Source of the DNA: Mycobacterium colombiense
GTDB taxonomy: Bacteria; Actinomycetota; Actinomycetes; Mycobacteriales; Mycobacteriaceae
DNA length: 64,000 bases
Direction: 5' to 3'
Assembly: GCF_003284935.1 (NCBI RefSeq)
Contig: NZ_QMEV01000001.1
Span: 149,702-213,701, forward strand
How positions within the stretch are numbered: position 1 is the stretch's first letter; every line of letters starts with the position of its first letter. Under the pieces are notes generated by a model. That model saw only the letters and a list, made by a program, of their open reading frames with translations, ran no database searches and had not been told where the DNA came from. The position numbers were made by a program, and so were the translations under genes. This document shows, in pieces, positions 8,683-18,314 of this stretch.

Positions 8683-9333
8683 ATGCCGTCGCTCACCCGT
8701 AAGCCGCCAGGCCACCGGAGCCTGGGCCGCGAGCAGCGACGCGAACAGATGGAGCGCCGGCTGCTGGACGCCACCGAACGGCTGATGCGCGAGGGCGCCA
8801 GCTTCACCGAGCTCAGCGTGGATCGGTTGTCGAGCGAGGCCGGCATTTCGCGGGCCAGCTTCTACATCTACTTCGAGGACAAGGGTCACCTGCTGCGCCG
8901 GCTCGCGGGACAGGTGTTCGGCGATCTGACCGACGGCGCGCGGAGCTGGTGGAGCGTGGCCGGGCGGCATGACCCCGACGACGCGCGGACCGCGATGAGC
9001 CGCATCATCGCCACCTACCGGCGGCATCAGGCGGTGCTGGTCGCGCTCAACGAAATGGCCGCCTACGATCCGCCGACGGCGGACACGTATCGCGAACTGC
9101 TGACCGGGATTTCGGAGCAGCTCACCCGCGTCATCGAAGACGGACAGGCCGACGGCTCGATCCGCCCCGGGCTGGCCGCGCTGACCACCGCCAGCGCGCT
9201 GACCTGGATGGTCGAGCGGGCCTGCCAGCAGAACCTGCCGGCCAAGCCTCCCGACTACGACGCCGAACTGGCCGCTACCCTCGCCGAGATCGTCTGGGGC
9301 GCACTGTATCTCAAGCCCACCTCGGAGCATTGA
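8683..9333 (+). CDS. TetR/AcrR-family transcriptional regulator
   Basis: 216 residues. An N-terminal helix-turn-helix domain spans about 20-68 (LLDATERLMREG ... VDRLSSEAGISRASFYIYFEDK) and a variable all-helical ligand-binding domain makes up the rest. The ATG at 8683 is chosen because the HTH starts at the usual distance from it. It is divergent from the P450 gene, and the 17-bp palindrome between them is the likely operator, so it probably represses itself and the P450 until a P450 substrate or related lipid binds. The ligand cannot be told from sequence. Confidence 0.93.
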   Translation: MPSLTRKPPGHRSLGREQRREQMERRLLDATERLMREGASFTELSVDRLSSEAGISRASFYIYFEDKGHLLRRLAGQVFGDLTDGARSWWSVAGRHDPDDARTAMSRIIATYRRHQAVLVALNEMAAYDPPTADTYRELLTGISEQLTRVIEDGQADGSIRPGLAALTTASALTWMVERACQQNLPAKPPDYDAELAATLAEIVWGALYLKPTSEH

Positions 9334-9363
9334 TCGCGTCGGTCCGGACCGCGCCGGGCTCTG

Positions 9364-10467
9364 CTACACCGCCACCAGATCGTCGGCGTGCACCGCGGGC
9401 CGGCGCAGCTCACCGGGCAGCTCAGAGGTCGACCGGCCCATCATGGTGACCAGTTCGGTCGCGTCGTAGGCGACCACGCCGCGCGCCACCATCACCGCGT
9501 CCGGGCCGCGCAATTCCACGACATCGCCGGCGTAGAAGCGGCCGGCGACCGCGGTGATCCCCGCGGGCAGCAGCGAGCGACGCTGCCGCACCACCGCGCG
9601 CACCGCCCCCTCGTCCAGCGTCAGCTCACCGGCCGCCTCGGCGGCGTAACGCACCCAGAACCGGCGCGCCGACATCCGCACCGGGCGCGCGGCGAACACC
9701 GTGCCGACGGAGGCGTCGGTGAGCGCGGTCGGCGCGTCGGCCGCCGCGGCCAGCAACACCGGCACACCGGCGTCGGCGGCCAGCAGCGCCGACGACATCT
9801 TCGAAGTCATCCCGCCGGTACCCAAATCGCTTCCGGGCCCGGCGATTACACCGATCAGATCCGCGGAGTCCGACACCTCCGGGATGAACCTGGCGCCGTC
9901 GGTCTTGCGCGGATCCGAGTCGTAGAGGCCATCGATGTCGGACAGCAACACCAACGCCTCGGCGCCGACCAGGTGCGCCACCAGCGCCGACAGCCGGTCG
10001 TTGTCACCGAACCGGATCTCGTTGGTGGCCACCGTGTCGTTCTCGTTGACGATCGCCACCGCGTGCAGTGCGCGCAGCCGATCCAGCGTGCGCTGGGCGT
10101 TGGTGTGCTGGGCCCGCATCGAGATGTCGTGCGCGCTGAGCAGCACCTGCCCCACCGTGCGGCCATAGCGGGCGAACGCGGCGCTCCACGAATTCACCAA
10201 CGCCACCTGGCCGACGCTGGCCGCGGCCTGCTTCGTCGCCAAATCCCTGGGGCGACGCGATAATCCGAGCGGCTCGATTCCGGCGGCGATGGCTCCCGAC
10301 GACACGATGACGACGTCGGTGCCCGCCTTCATCCGCGCCTCGATCGCGTCGACGAGTCCGGCCAGCCGGCCGGCGTCGAACACTCCCGCCGGTGTGGTCA
10401 GCGCGTTGGTCCCCACCTTGACGACCAGGCTGCGGGCAGTGCGGATGGCGTCGCGGTGCTCGCTCAC
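9364..10467 (-). CDS. proB: Glutamate 5-kinase
   Basis: 367 residues. It phosphorylates L-glutamate to glutamate 5-phosphate, the first step of proline synthesis. An amino-acid-kinase domain starts with [10 protein letters not shown] near residue 14, and a C-terminal PUA domain (about 275-360) is typical of feedback-regulated ProB. The ATG at 10467 overlaps the obg stop by 4 bp (ATGA), which indicates translational coupling at the end of the rplU-rpmA-obg-proB operon, the same arrangement as Rv2442c-Rv2439c. proA is not in the window. Confidence 0.97.
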   Translation of the reverse strand: MSEHRDAIRTARSLVVKVGTNALTTPAGVFDAGRLAGLVDAIEARMKAGTDVVIVSSGAIAAGIEPLGLSRRPRDLATKQAAASVGQVALVNSWSAAFARYGRTVGQVLLSAHDISMRAQHTNAQRTLDRLRALHAVAIVNENDTVATNEIRFGDNDRLSALVAHLVGAEALVLLSDIDGLYDSDPRKTDGARFIPEVSDSADLIGVIAGPGSDLGTGGMTSKMSSALLAADAGVPVLLAAAADAPTALTDASVGTVFAARPVRMSARRFWVRYAAEAAGELTLDEGAVRAVVRQRRSLLPAGITAVAGRFYAGDVVELRGPDAVMVARGVVAYDATELVTMMGRSTSELPGELRRPAVHADDLVAV

Positions 10468-11912
10468 GACTCCTCACCGTGTTCGCGGCGCTGGCGCCGG
10501 GCCGCCTTGCGTTCGGCGGCGCCGATGCGCTCGGTGCGCTCCAGCCGCGCGTCGGTCCCCCTTCCGGACAGCGCAACCTGTTGCCCGGCGGGCGTTTGCG
10601 GTTCCCAATCGAACGTCATATCCCCGATGGTCACTTCGCAGCCCGGTCGCGCACCCAGCCGCAGCAATTCCTCTTCAACGCCCAGGCGCGCCAGCCGGTC
10701 GGCGAGGTAACCGACGGCCTCGTCGTTGTCGAAGTTGGTCTGGCGGATCCACCGCTCGGGGCGCGCGCCGCTGACCACGAACGCGCCCGGTTGCCGGGGA
10801 TCGGGCTCGACGGAAAAACCGCTGTCGTCGACGGCCACCGGGCGAATCACCGGACGGCGCGGCACGATCTCGGGCTGGGCTGCCTTGTACTCCAAGATGA
10901 TCTGCCACAACCCGAAGATCAACGGCTGCAAGCCTTCTCGCGCGACCGTCGACACCAGAAACACCGGCCAGCCGCGCTCGGCGATCTCGTCGCGGACGAA
11001 CTCGGCGAGCTCGCGCGCCTCGGGCACGTCGATCTTGTTGAGCACCACGGCGCGGGGCCGCTCGGCCAGGTCACCCAGCGTCACGTCCCCTTGCAGGGTG
11101 GGCGTATACGCGGCGAGTTCGGCCTCCAGCGCGTCGATGTCGGAGATCGGGTCCCGGCCGGGTTCCGCGGTGGCGCAGTCGACGACGTGCACCAGCACGG
11201 CGCACCGCTCGATGTGCCGGAGGAAGTCCAGACCCAGGCCGCGCCCCTGCGATGCGCCCGGGATCAGGCCGGGCACGTCGGCAACGGTGAAGGTGTGCTC
11301 GCCGGCCGACACCACGCCCAGGTTGGGAACCAGCGTGGTGAACGGATAGTCGGCGATCTTGGGCTTGGCCGCCGAGATCGTCGACACCAGCGACGACTTG
11401 CCCGCCGAGGGGAAACCGATCAGGCCGGCGTCGGCCACGGTCTTGAGTTCCAGCGTCAGGTCGCGGGTCTGGCCCTGCTCGCCCAACAGCGCAAAGCCGG
11501 GAGCCTTGCGGGCCCGCGAGGCGAGCGCGGCGTTGCCCAGCCCGCCGCGTCCACCCGCGGCCGCTTCGAAGCGGGTGCCCGCGCCGACCAGGTCGGCGAG
11601 CAACCGACCGTTCTCGTCGAGCACGACGGTACCGTCGGGCACCTTGACTTCCAGGTCGGCCCCGGCGGCGCCGTCGCGGTTGTTGCCCATCCCCTGCTTG
11701 CCCGAGGGCGCGGTGACGTGCGGATGGAAATGGAAGTCGAGCAGGGTGTGCACCTGCGGATCGACGACGAGCATGATGCTGCCGCCGCGCCCGCCGTTGC
11801 CGCCGTCCGGGCCGCCGAGCGGCTTGAACTTCTCGCGATGGACAGAGGCGCAGCCGTTACCTCCGGCACCGGCGCGCGCATGGATGACGACGCGGTCGAC
11901 GAACCGAGGCAT
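10464..11912 (-). CDS. obg: GTPase Obg/CgtA
   Basis: 482 residues. An essential GTPase that binds the 50S ribosomal subunit and links ribosome assembly to growth and stress. The glycine-rich Obg fold is at 1-158 ([12 protein letters not shown]), the G domain has the P-loop GFPSAGKSS and NKID motifs, and a C-terminal OCT domain is present in the actinobacterial form. ATG 11912 (MPRFVDRVV) is preceded by GAGAGG; the longer frame to 11927 adds five non-conserved residues. Third gene of the rplU operon, 62 bp after rpmA. Confidence 0.97.
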   Translation of the reverse strand: MPRFVDRVVIHARAGAGGNGCASVHREKFKPLGGPDGGNGGRGGSIMLVVDPQVHTLLDFHFHPHVTAPSGKQGMGNNRDGAAGADLEVKVPDGTVVLDENGRLLADLVGAGTRFEAAAGGRGGLGNAALASRARKAPGFALLGEQGQTRDLTLELKTVADAGLIGFPSAGKSSLVSTISAAKPKIADYPFTTLVPNLGVVSAGEHTFTVADVPGLIPGASQGRGLGLDFLRHIERCAVLVHVVDCATAEPGRDPISDIDALEAELAAYTPTLQGDVTLGDLAERPRAVVLNKIDVPEARELAEFVRDEIAERGWPVFLVSTVAREGLQPLIFGLWQIILEYKAAQPEIVPRRPVIRPVAVDDSGFSVEPDPRQPGAFVVSGARPERWIRQTNFDNDEAVGYLADRLARLGVEEELLRLGARPGCEVTIGDMTFDWEPQTPAGQQVALSGRGTDARLERTERIGAAERKAARRQRREHGEES

Positions 11913-11974
11913 CGTGGGTCCTCTCACCTACCACCGGGCGCCGAAATCACCGGGCTTGGCCCGGAAAACACACC

Positions 11975-12241
11975 TCAGTCAGTGGCTTGTCCGGCGGCCA
12001 CGATGTTGACGGTCTTGCGGCCGCGCTTGACGCCGAACTCGACGGCGCCGGCTTCCTTGGCGAACAGCGTGTCGTCCCCGCCCCGCCCGACGCCCACGCC
12101 CGGGTGGAACTTGGTGCCGCGCTGCCGGACGATGATCTCGCCGGCCTTGACGACCTGGCCGCCGAATCGCTTCACGCCGAGCCGCTGTGCGGCGGAATCG
12201 CGACCGTTGCGCGAGCTGGAAGCGCCCTTCTTGTGTGCCAT
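11975..12241 (-). CDS. rpmA: 50S ribosomal protein L27
   Basis: 88 residues, full length. Begins [16 protein letters not shown], the L27 N-terminal tail that reaches the peptidyl transferase centre; as in other actinobacteria there is no extra cleaved N-terminal peptide. It is 15 bp downstream of rplU, in the standard L21-L27-Obg arrangement. Confidence 0.98.
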   Translation of the reverse strand: MAHKKGASSSRNGRDSAAQRLGVKRFGGQVVKAGEIIVRQRGTKFHPGVGVGRGGDDTLFAKEAGAVEFGVKRGRKTVNIVAAGQATD

Positions 12242-12256
12242 GTTGTGTCGCCCTCG

Positions 12257-12568
12257 CTACTTGATTCCGGTGACCTTCAGGACCGTCAGCTGCTGACGGT
12301 GTCCCTGACGCTTGTGGTAGCCGGTCTTGTTCCTGAACTTGTGGATACGGATCTTGGGGCCCTTGGTGTGCTCGAGCACCTCGCCGGTCACCGCGACTTT
12401 GGCCAGGGCGGCCGCGTCGGTGGTCACCTTGGCGCCGTCCACCACCAGGGCGACCGGCAGCGACACGTTCGAGCCGGGCTCGGATTCGAGCTTCTCGACC
12501 TTGACGACGTCCCCGACGGCGACTTTGTACTGCTTGCCGCCCGTCTTCACGATTGCGTAGGTCGCCAT
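12257..12568 (-). CDS. rplU: 50S ribosomal protein L21
   Basis: 103 residues, full length. It starts [20 protein letters not shown] and ends with the basic [12 protein letters not shown] region that contacts 23S rRNA. First gene of the rplU-rpmA-obg-proB operon. A good sigma-A-type promoter lies about 155 bp upstream. Confidence 0.98.
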   Translation of the reverse strand: MATYAIVKTGGKQYKVAVGDVVKVEKLESEPGSNVSLPVALVVDGAKVTTDAAALAKVAVTGEVLEHTKGPKIRIHKFRNKTGYHKRQGHRQQLTVLKVTGIK

Positions 12569-12728
12569 CGTCGCTCCTGCTCCTTCTTCTAGCCGCTGCT
12601 CTGCGCGTCGGGCGCGAACCAGCCGCGGTGCACGTGGTGGGTCTGGGTTGCGGGCCTGCGCCGATTACCCGGGAGTCCCGCTGCCGCCGGCCGAAGTTTT
12701 CCGCGCCCGGCCTGACGACAACTGTCCA

Positions 12729-12758
12729 AGGGTACGTGACCAGCGGCTACAGGGTCAA
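12729..12758 (-). promoter_or_regulatory. Predicted housekeeping promoter of the rplU operon
   Basis: On the minus strand a TTGACC -35 box (12753-12758) and a TACCCT -10 box (12729-12734) are separated by 18 bp, 160 bp upstream of rplU and just past the rne stop. The match to the mycobacterial SigA consensus is good; the start of transcription is inferred. Confidence 0.55.
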
Positions 12759-12770
12759 ACTGACACCGGC

Positions 12771-15650
12771 TCAGTCCGCGTGGATCGGCGGTCCGGCCGG
12801 CCTGCCCGCAGCGCGCCGTCGGCGGGGGCGGGCCGGGCCCGCCTGCTCGGGCCCAGCGGAGCCCTGCCCGTCGGTGTCCTCGGCATCGTCGTCTTCGGTG
12901 TCCAGCTCGTCGTCGTCGAGCTCGAGATCCTCGTCGTCGTCGCCGAGGTCCTCTTCGTCATCGATGTCCTCGTCGTCGTCATCGAGGTCTTCGTCGTCCG
13001 AGTCTTCGTCGTCCGAGTCCTCGTCGTCGATGTCCTCGTCGTCGGAGTCCTCGTCGTCGGAGTCCTCATCATCAATGTCCTCGTCGGTGTCATCGAAGTC
13101 CTCTTGATCGGTCTCTTCGACGCCGCCGGCGCGCGCCGCCTTCTTCTGGTCGAGGTCGTCGGTGGCGTCAGTGGTCTCGTCGGATTCGTCCTCGGAGTCC
13201 TCCTGCGTCGAGAAGCCCGCCGCCATGGCCTTGAACATCGGGTGCTCGCCGGGAGCGTGGGCGGGCACCTTGGCCACCACCGGCTCTTCGGCCTTGCTCT
13301 TCTTGCGCCTGCCCCGGCGGCCGCCCCCACCGGATTCGGACTTGCGCCCGTTCGACGAGGCCGAATCCACCGGGTCGGTGTGCAGCAGAATCCCGCGGCC
13401 ACCGCAGTTCGGGCAGGACGTCGAAAACGCCTCGATCAGGCCGGTGCCCAGCCGCTTGCGGGTCAGCTGGACCAGGCCCAGCGACGTCACCTCGGACACC
13501 TGATGGCGGGTGCGGTCACGGGCCAGCGCCTCGGTCAGCCGCCGCAACACGAGATCGCGGTTGGACTCGAGCACCATGTCGATGAAGTCGATCACCACGA
13601 TGCCGCCGATGTCGCGCAGCCGCAGCTGGCGCACGATCTCCTCGGCCGCCTCGAGGTTGTTCTTGGTGACGGTCTGCTCGAGGTTGCCGCCGGACCCGGT
13701 GAACTTGCCGGTATTGACGTCGACCACCGTCATGGCCTCGGTCCGGTCGATCACCAGCGTGCCGCCCGACGGCAGCCACACCTTGCGCTCCATCGCCTTG
13801 GCCAGCTGCTCATCGATGCGATGCACCGCGAACACGTCCGGCCCGGCCTGTCCTTCCGGCCCGGCGGGCGCCTCGTACTTGGTCAACTTCGAAACAAGGT
13901 CGGGCGCAACGGAATTCACGTAGTCGTTGATGGTGGTCCAGGCTTCGTCACCGGAGACGATCAGGCCGGCGAAGTCCTCGTTGAACAGGTCGCGAATGAC
14001 CTTGACCAGCACGTCGGGCTCTTCGTAGAGGGCCACCGCGGCGCCGGCGGCCTTCTCCTTGATCTCGATCGCCTTGGCCTCGATCTGTTGCCAGCGCTCC
14101 TGCAGGCGGGTGACGTCGCTGCGGATGTCCTCTTCCTTGACGCCCTCGGACGCCGTGCGGATGATCACCCCGGCGTCGGAAGGCACGACTTCCCGCAGGA
14201 TCTCTTTGAGCCGCTGCCGTTCGGTGTCGGGCAGCTTGCGGCTGATCCCGGTCGACGACGCCCCCGGCACATAGACCAGGTAGCGGCCCGCCAGTGACAC
14301 CTGGGTGGTCAGCCGCGCGCCCTTGTGCCCGACCGGGTCCTTGCTGACCTGGACGACGACATAGTCGCCCGGTTTGAGCGCTTGTTCGATCTTGCGGTCG
14401 GATCCGCCGAGCCCCGCGGCTTCCCAGTTGACCTCGCCGGCATAGAGCACGCCGTTGCGGCCGCGGCCGATGTCGACGAACGCCGCCTCCATCGACGGCA
14501 GCACGTTCTGCACGATGCCCAGGTAGATGTTGCCCACCAGGGAGGCCGACGCTGCCGACGTGACGAAGTGCTCGACGACGATGCCGTCCTCGAGCACCGC
14601 GATCTGGGTGTAGCGCGCCCCCTGATGCGGCGGCTCGGTGCGGACCCGGTCGCGCACGACCATCATCCGCTCGACGGCCTCGCGGCGCGCCAGGAACTCG
14701 GCCTCGGTCAGCACCGGCGGGCGGCGCCGCCCGGCGTCGCGGCCGTCGCGGCGCCGCTGCCGCTTGGCCTCCAGCCGGGTGGAGCCGTTGATGCCCTTGA
14801 TCTCGTTGTTCGCGCTGGCGGAGTCGTCTCCGCCGCCCTTGCCGCTGCGCGGTGCCCGCTCGTGCACCACCGTGTTGGGCGGGTCGTCGGGCGACGAGCT
14901 CCCGTCGTTGTCGTCACCGGATCCGGATTTGCGGCGGCGGCGCCGACGGCGCCGGCGGTTGCCGCCGTCCGCCGAACCGTCATCACCGTTGTCAGAGTCG
15001 TCGGAATCGTCGGAATCGTCCGAGTCGTCGGTGTCGGGGCCGTCGGAGTCCTCGGAGTCCGCGGAGTCCGCCTGGCCGCCCTTCCTGCCCCGCGGCGGGC
15101 CCTCGTCCTCGTCGCCGTCGTCGCCCTGGCCGTCCGATCCGCCCTGCTCACCGCGTCCACGACCGCGACCGCGGCGGCCCCGGCGGCGCCGCTTGTTCGA
15201 CGGACGGTCGGCTTGCTCGTCATCGTCGGTGTCGGCGTCATCCGAGTCGTCACCCTCGTCGGTGCCGGCGTCGTCCTCGCGGGCATCGATCGGCTGCGGT
15301 GCGACGAACAACGGCATGTAATGCGGCCGCTCGGCGGCGGTGTCCGGGGTCTCGAGCAGCAGCCGGGATTCGGGCTCGTCGGCTTCGGCGGCCGGCGCGG
15401 TGTCCGGATTCTCCTGGGTTTCGGAGGGCTCGGCGGCCGCCAGCAGGTCTCGCACGCGTACCGCATCGTCGCGGTCCACCGTGGAGTGCGCGCTGCGGAT
15501 TCGCCCGTCGAGCTCGCTGAGTGCATCGAGCACCCGTTTGCTGGTGGTACCCAGCGTCCGGGCCAGCGAATGAACTCTCAAGCGGTCCGGCAGTTCCTCG
15601 GGCCGAGTCGATTCTTCTGATGGGTCTGCAGTCGGTGCACCGTCTACCAC
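12771..15650 (-). CDS. rne: Ribonuclease E/G
   Basis: 959 residues. The main endoribonuclease for mRNA decay and rRNA processing. The catalytic core is central (about 330-800), flanked by long low-complexity arms, as in other mycobacterial RNase E. The S1-like region precedes IDRTEAMTVVDVNTGKF, which has the metal-binding Asp, and FIDMVLESNRDL has the second Asp. The Zn-link Cys pair is CPNCGGRG. GTG start at 15650 after GAGGAGA. The N-terminal arm alternates Asp/Ser-rich acidic runs with Arg-rich runs, and the C-terminal arm has about 75 residues that are mostly Asp/Glu. dctA, which lies between rplU and rne in M. tuberculosis, is absent here. Confidence 0.96.
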   Translation of the reverse strand: MVDGAPTADPSEESTRPEELPDRLRVHSLARTLGTTSKRVLDALSELDGRIRSAHSTVDRDDAVRVRDLLAAAEPSETQENPDTAPAAEADEPESRLLLETPDTAAERPHYMPLFVAPQPIDAREDDAGTDEGDDSDDADTDDDEQADRPSNKRRRRGRRGRGRGRGEQGGSDGQGDDGDEDEGPPRGRKGGQADSADSEDSDGPDTDDSDDSDDSDDSDNGDDGSADGGNRRRRRRRRRKSGSGDDNDGSSSPDDPPNTVVHERAPRSGKGGGDDSASANNEIKGINGSTRLEAKRQRRRDGRDAGRRRPPVLTEAEFLARREAVERMMVVRDRVRTEPPHQGARYTQIAVLEDGIVVEHFVTSAASASLVGNIYLGIVQNVLPSMEAAFVDIGRGRNGVLYAGEVNWEAAGLGGSDRKIEQALKPGDYVVVQVSKDPVGHKGARLTTQVSLAGRYLVYVPGASSTGISRKLPDTERQRLKEILREVVPSDAGVIIRTASEGVKEEDIRSDVTRLQERWQQIEAKAIEIKEKAAGAAVALYEEPDVLVKVIRDLFNEDFAGLIVSGDEAWTTINDYVNSVAPDLVSKLTKYEAPAGPEGQAGPDVFAVHRIDEQLAKAMERKVWLPSGGTLVIDRTEAMTVVDVNTGKFTGSGGNLEQTVTKNNLEAAEEIVRQLRLRDIGGIVVIDFIDMVLESNRDLVLRRLTEALARDRTRHQVSEVTSLGLVQLTRKRLGTGLIEAFSTSCPNCGGRGILLHTDPVDSASSNGRKSESGGGGRRGRRKKSKAEEPVVAKVPAHAPGEHPMFKAMAAGFSTQEDSEDESDETTDATDDLDQKKAARAGGVEETDQEDFDDTDEDIDDEDSDDEDSDDEDIDDEDSDDEDSDDEDLDDDDEDIDDEEDLGDDDEDLELDDDELDTEDDDAEDTDGQGSAGPEQAGPARPRRRRAAGRPAGPPIHAD
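12873..13111 (-). repeat. In-frame low-complexity repeat encoding the Asp/Glu-rich tail of RNase E
   Basis: Imperfect short tandem repeats built from TCCTCGTCGTC-type units encode runs of D-D-E-D-S/I/L-D. The strand is strongly purine/pyrimidine biased. The repeat keeps the frame and is likely to vary in length among strains by slippage. Confidence 0.75.
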
Positions 15651-15993
15651 GTATTCTCCTCAAGCCCCCGGGCGCGTCGTTGCGACGCGGCCACGCGAGG
15701 GCTTCGCTATGGGCCCGGGTCACTTCTCCCGGGCTTGTGATGGTCTCGCCCCGAGCGGCCCAGGATTAGGACCCACTCGGCGCCGTGCTGAATGACGGCC
15801 TGACATGCAGCGAACCAAGGCGACGGGCTATGGTCGCGCTTGTCTAAGTCTTCATTCGGGTGTCTGTCACCGGTCCGGCGACGTTCACCCGAGACCAGTA
15901 TCCCACATCACGCGGCGGTCCCAGCCACACCTGAGGAAGCCCGCGTCGGCGACGTTGCTCCGGCACCGCGCCGCCGCGGCTATCGCCGCAGGT
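15651..15993. other. 343-bp intergenic region between ndk and rne (rne promoter and 5' leader)
   Basis: No convincing gene. It must carry the rne promoter and leader, since rne starts at 15650 on the minus strand. RNase E genes in other bacteria autoregulate through a long leader, so a structured leader here is plausible. I did not find a clear -35/-10 pair or a convincing ndk terminator hairpin. Confidence 0.5.
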
Positions 15994-16404
15994 CTACGCG
16001 TTGGGAAACCAGAGCGCGATTTCACGCTTCGCGGACTCGACCGAATCCGACCCGTGCACCAGATTGAGTTGCGTCTCGAGCCCGAAGTCGCCGCGGATGG
16101 TGCCGGGGATCGCCTTTTCCACCGGGTCGGTACCGCCCGCGAGCTGCCGGAACGCGGCGATCGCGCGGGGGCCCTCGACGATGGCCGCCACCACCGGTCC
16201 CGAGGTGATGAACTCCAGCAGGGAGTCGAAGAACGGCTTGCCCTCGTGTTCCGCGTAGTGCTGGGCGGCGAGGTCGCGGCCGACCGCCCGCAGCTCCAGC
16301 GCGGTGATCAAGAGGCCTTTGCGCTCGATGCGGCCGATGATCTCCCCCACCAGCTGCCGCCGGACGCCATCGGGCTTGATCAGTACCAATGTCCGTTCGG
16401 TCAC
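15994..16404 (-). CDS. ndk: Nucleoside diphosphate kinase
   Basis: 136 residues, full length. It transfers the gamma-phosphate of ATP to nucleoside diphosphates through a phosphohistidine. The N-terminal [12 protein letters not shown] and C-terminal [16 protein letters not shown], with the active-site His, are clear. GTG start at 16404. It is 75 bp downstream of the DUF4233 gene at the end of the valS-folC cluster, as in Rv2445c. Confidence 0.98.
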   Translation of the reverse strand: MTERTLVLIKPDGVRRQLVGEIIGRIERKGLLITALELRAVGRDLAAQHYAEHEGKPFFDSLLEFITSGPVVAAIVEGPRAIAAFRQLAGGTDPVEKAIPGTIRGDFGLETQLNLVHGSDSVESAKREIALWFPNA

Positions 16405-16479
16405 GGCGGACAGCGTACATAACCAGGCGGCGAAGGGTCGGGCGGCGGCGGTCGGGAGGCCGTCGCCGTCCCGTCGCCG

Positions 16480-16860
16480 CTATCCCTGCCGGCGCCGGAC
16501 CTCGGCCCGGAAGTAGGCGATCAGGCCCCACAGCCCGCTGAACAGCACGCCGATGAAGCCCACCCCCGGGTAGACCGCGAAGCCCGCGAGCAAAATCACC
16601 TGCACGCCCAGGTTGGCCCAGATCGCCCAGGGTTTGCGCTGCACGCCGGTCATCAGGATCAGCAGCACGGCCAGCCCGACCAGGTAGGCCAGGGACAGCG
16701 TGGTCAGGCCGCCGCCGACCGCACCCACCACCGGGATCGCCAGCAGCACCACGATCGCTTCCAGAAACAGCGTCAACGCCATCACGGCGCCGAAGCTGCG
16801 CCACGGGTCGCCCGGTGGCGCCGGGGTGCGCTCGTCGGGGTTCTCGGGGACGTCAGTCAT
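16480..16860 (-). CDS. DUF4233 integral membrane protein
   Basis: 126 residues. A charged, Pro-rich N-terminus (about 1-20) precedes four hydrophobic segments, and the end is basic (VRRRQG). It overlaps the folC stop by 4 bp (ATGA), so it is translationally coupled to folate polyglutamylation, an arrangement conserved in actinobacteria (Rv2446c). No enzymatic motif is visible; the function is unknown. Confidence 0.88.
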   Translation of the reverse strand: MTDVPENPDERTPAPPGDPWRSFGAVMALTLFLEAIVVLLAIPVVGAVGGGLTTLSLAYLVGLAVLLILMTGVQRKPWAIWANLGVQVILLAGFAVYPGVGFIGVLFSGLWGLIAYFRAEVRRRQG

Positions 16861-18308
16861 TGCGGATCACGACCAAACAGGGTCCGGGCCGCCCCGGCGG
16901 TGACCACCGAGCCGGTGATGACGATGCCGGTGCCGGAGAACGCTTCGGCCGTCCCGTCCGCGGCGCCGTCGTCCACCAGCGCGGTCGCGACGTCGATGGC
17001 GTCGCGCAGGTTCTCGGCGGTGCTCACCCGATCGGGCCCGAACCGCTCGCGCGCGGCCAGGGCCAGCGATTCGACGTCCAGCGCCCGCGGGGACCCGTTG
17101 TGCGTCACCACGACGGCGTCGAACACCGGCTGCAGAGCGGCGAGGATGCCGTCGACGTCCTTGTCGGCGAGCACGCTGAGCACCCCGACGAGATAGCGGA
17201 AGTCGAACTCGGCGGCCAGGGTCTGCGCGAGCGCGGCCGCACCGGCCGGATTGTGCGCCGCGTCGATGAATACCGTTGGGGCGCTGCGCATCCGCTCGAG
17301 CCGACCGGGGCTGGCGACGGCGGCGAAACCGGCGCGCACCGCCTCGACGTCGAGCTGACGCTGGGCCCCGGCGCCGAAAAACGCCTCGACCGCGGCCAAC
17401 GCCAGCACCGCGTTGTGCGCCTGATGTTCGCCGTGCAGCGGCAGGTAGACGTCCGAATACACGCCGCCGAGGCCCTGCAGCTGCAGCACCTGGCCGCCGA
17501 TCGCGACCTGACGGCCCAGCACGGCGAACTCCGAATCCTCGCGGGCCACCGCGGCATCGGCCTGCACGGTTCGGTCCAACAGCACTTCCATCGCCTCGGG
17601 CGACTGGCGTGCGATGACCGCGACGGTATCGGGGGCGCCCTCGGGCGCGCGGGTGATGATGCCGGCCTTCTCCCGCGCGATCCCGGCGAGATCGTCGCCC
17701 AGGTACTCGACGTGGTCGATGGAGACCGGGGTGATGACGGCGACGGGGGCGTTGATCACGTTGGTGGCGTCCCAGCGTCCCCCCATCCCCACCTCGACGA
17801 CGGCGACGTCGACCGGGGCGTCGGCGAACGCGGCGAAGGCCATCGCGGTCAGCACCTCGAACTTGCTCATCGCGGGCCCGCCGTCGGCTTGCGACTGCGC
17901 GTCGACAATCTGGACGAACGGCTCGATCTCGCGGTAGGTCGCCACGTACTGGGCCGGGCTGATCGGCTTGGAGTCGATCGAGATGCGTTCCACCGCCGAT
18001 TGCAGGTGCGGGCTGGTGGTGCGCCCGGTGCGCCGTTGCAGCGCGGTGATCAGCGCGTCGATCATGCGGGCGACCGACGTCTTGCCGTTGGTGCCCGCCA
18101 CGTGGATCGACGGGTAGGCCAGCTGCGGTGAGCCCAGCAGGTCCATCAGCGCGCTGATCCGGGTCAGGCTCGGCTCGATCTTGGTCTCCGGCCAGCGCTG
18201 GTCGAGCAGGTGCTCGACCTGCAGCAGCGACGCGATCTCGTCCGGGGTGGGGACCGGGTCGGGAAGCTCGGTGGGAACCTCGTCCTGCGGCCACTCGGGC
18301 TCAGTCAT
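16857..18308 (-). CDS. folC: Folylpolyglutamate synthase / dihydrofolate synthase
   Basis: 483 residues. It adds glutamate to dihydropteroate and to tetrahydrofolates using ATP. The Mur-ligase-type P-loop is GTNGKTSVARM near residue 90. GGRWDATN and SIDHVEYLGD match the family's Mg/ATP site, and HNPAGAAALAQ marks the C-terminal domain. ATG at 18308, only 6 bp after the valS stop, so valS-folC-DUF4233 is an operon. Confidence 0.96.
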   Translation of the reverse strand: MTEPEWPQDEVPTELPDPVPTPDEIASLLQVEHLLDQRWPETKIEPSLTRISALMDLLGSPQLAYPSIHVAGTNGKTSVARMIDALITALQRRTGRTTSPHLQSAVERISIDSKPISPAQYVATYREIEPFVQIVDAQSQADGGPAMSKFEVLTAMAFAAFADAPVDVAVVEVGMGGRWDATNVINAPVAVITPVSIDHVEYLGDDLAGIAREKAGIITRAPEGAPDTVAVIARQSPEAMEVLLDRTVQADAAVAREDSEFAVLGRQVAIGGQVLQLQGLGGVYSDVYLPLHGEHQAHNAVLALAAVEAFFGAGAQRQLDVEAVRAGFAAVASPGRLERMRSAPTVFIDAAHNPAGAAALAQTLAAEFDFRYLVGVLSVLADKDVDGILAALQPVFDAVVVTHNGSPRALDVESLALAARERFGPDRVSTAENLRDAIDVATALVDDGAADGTAEAFSGTGIVITGSVVTAGAARTLFGRDPQ

Positions 18309-18314
18309 CGGCGC

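Noticed and set aside
12873..13111. Short regular repeats that might be a CRISPR-like array
   Set aside because: The repeats are imperfect, lack unique spacers and keep the reading frame of the acidic RNase E tail.
12648..15620. Long open frames on the plus strand opposite rne, rich in Val, Leu and Arg
   Set aside because: They are antisense shadows of the biased, repetitive rne sequence; the minus-strand frame has the RNase E catalytic motifs.
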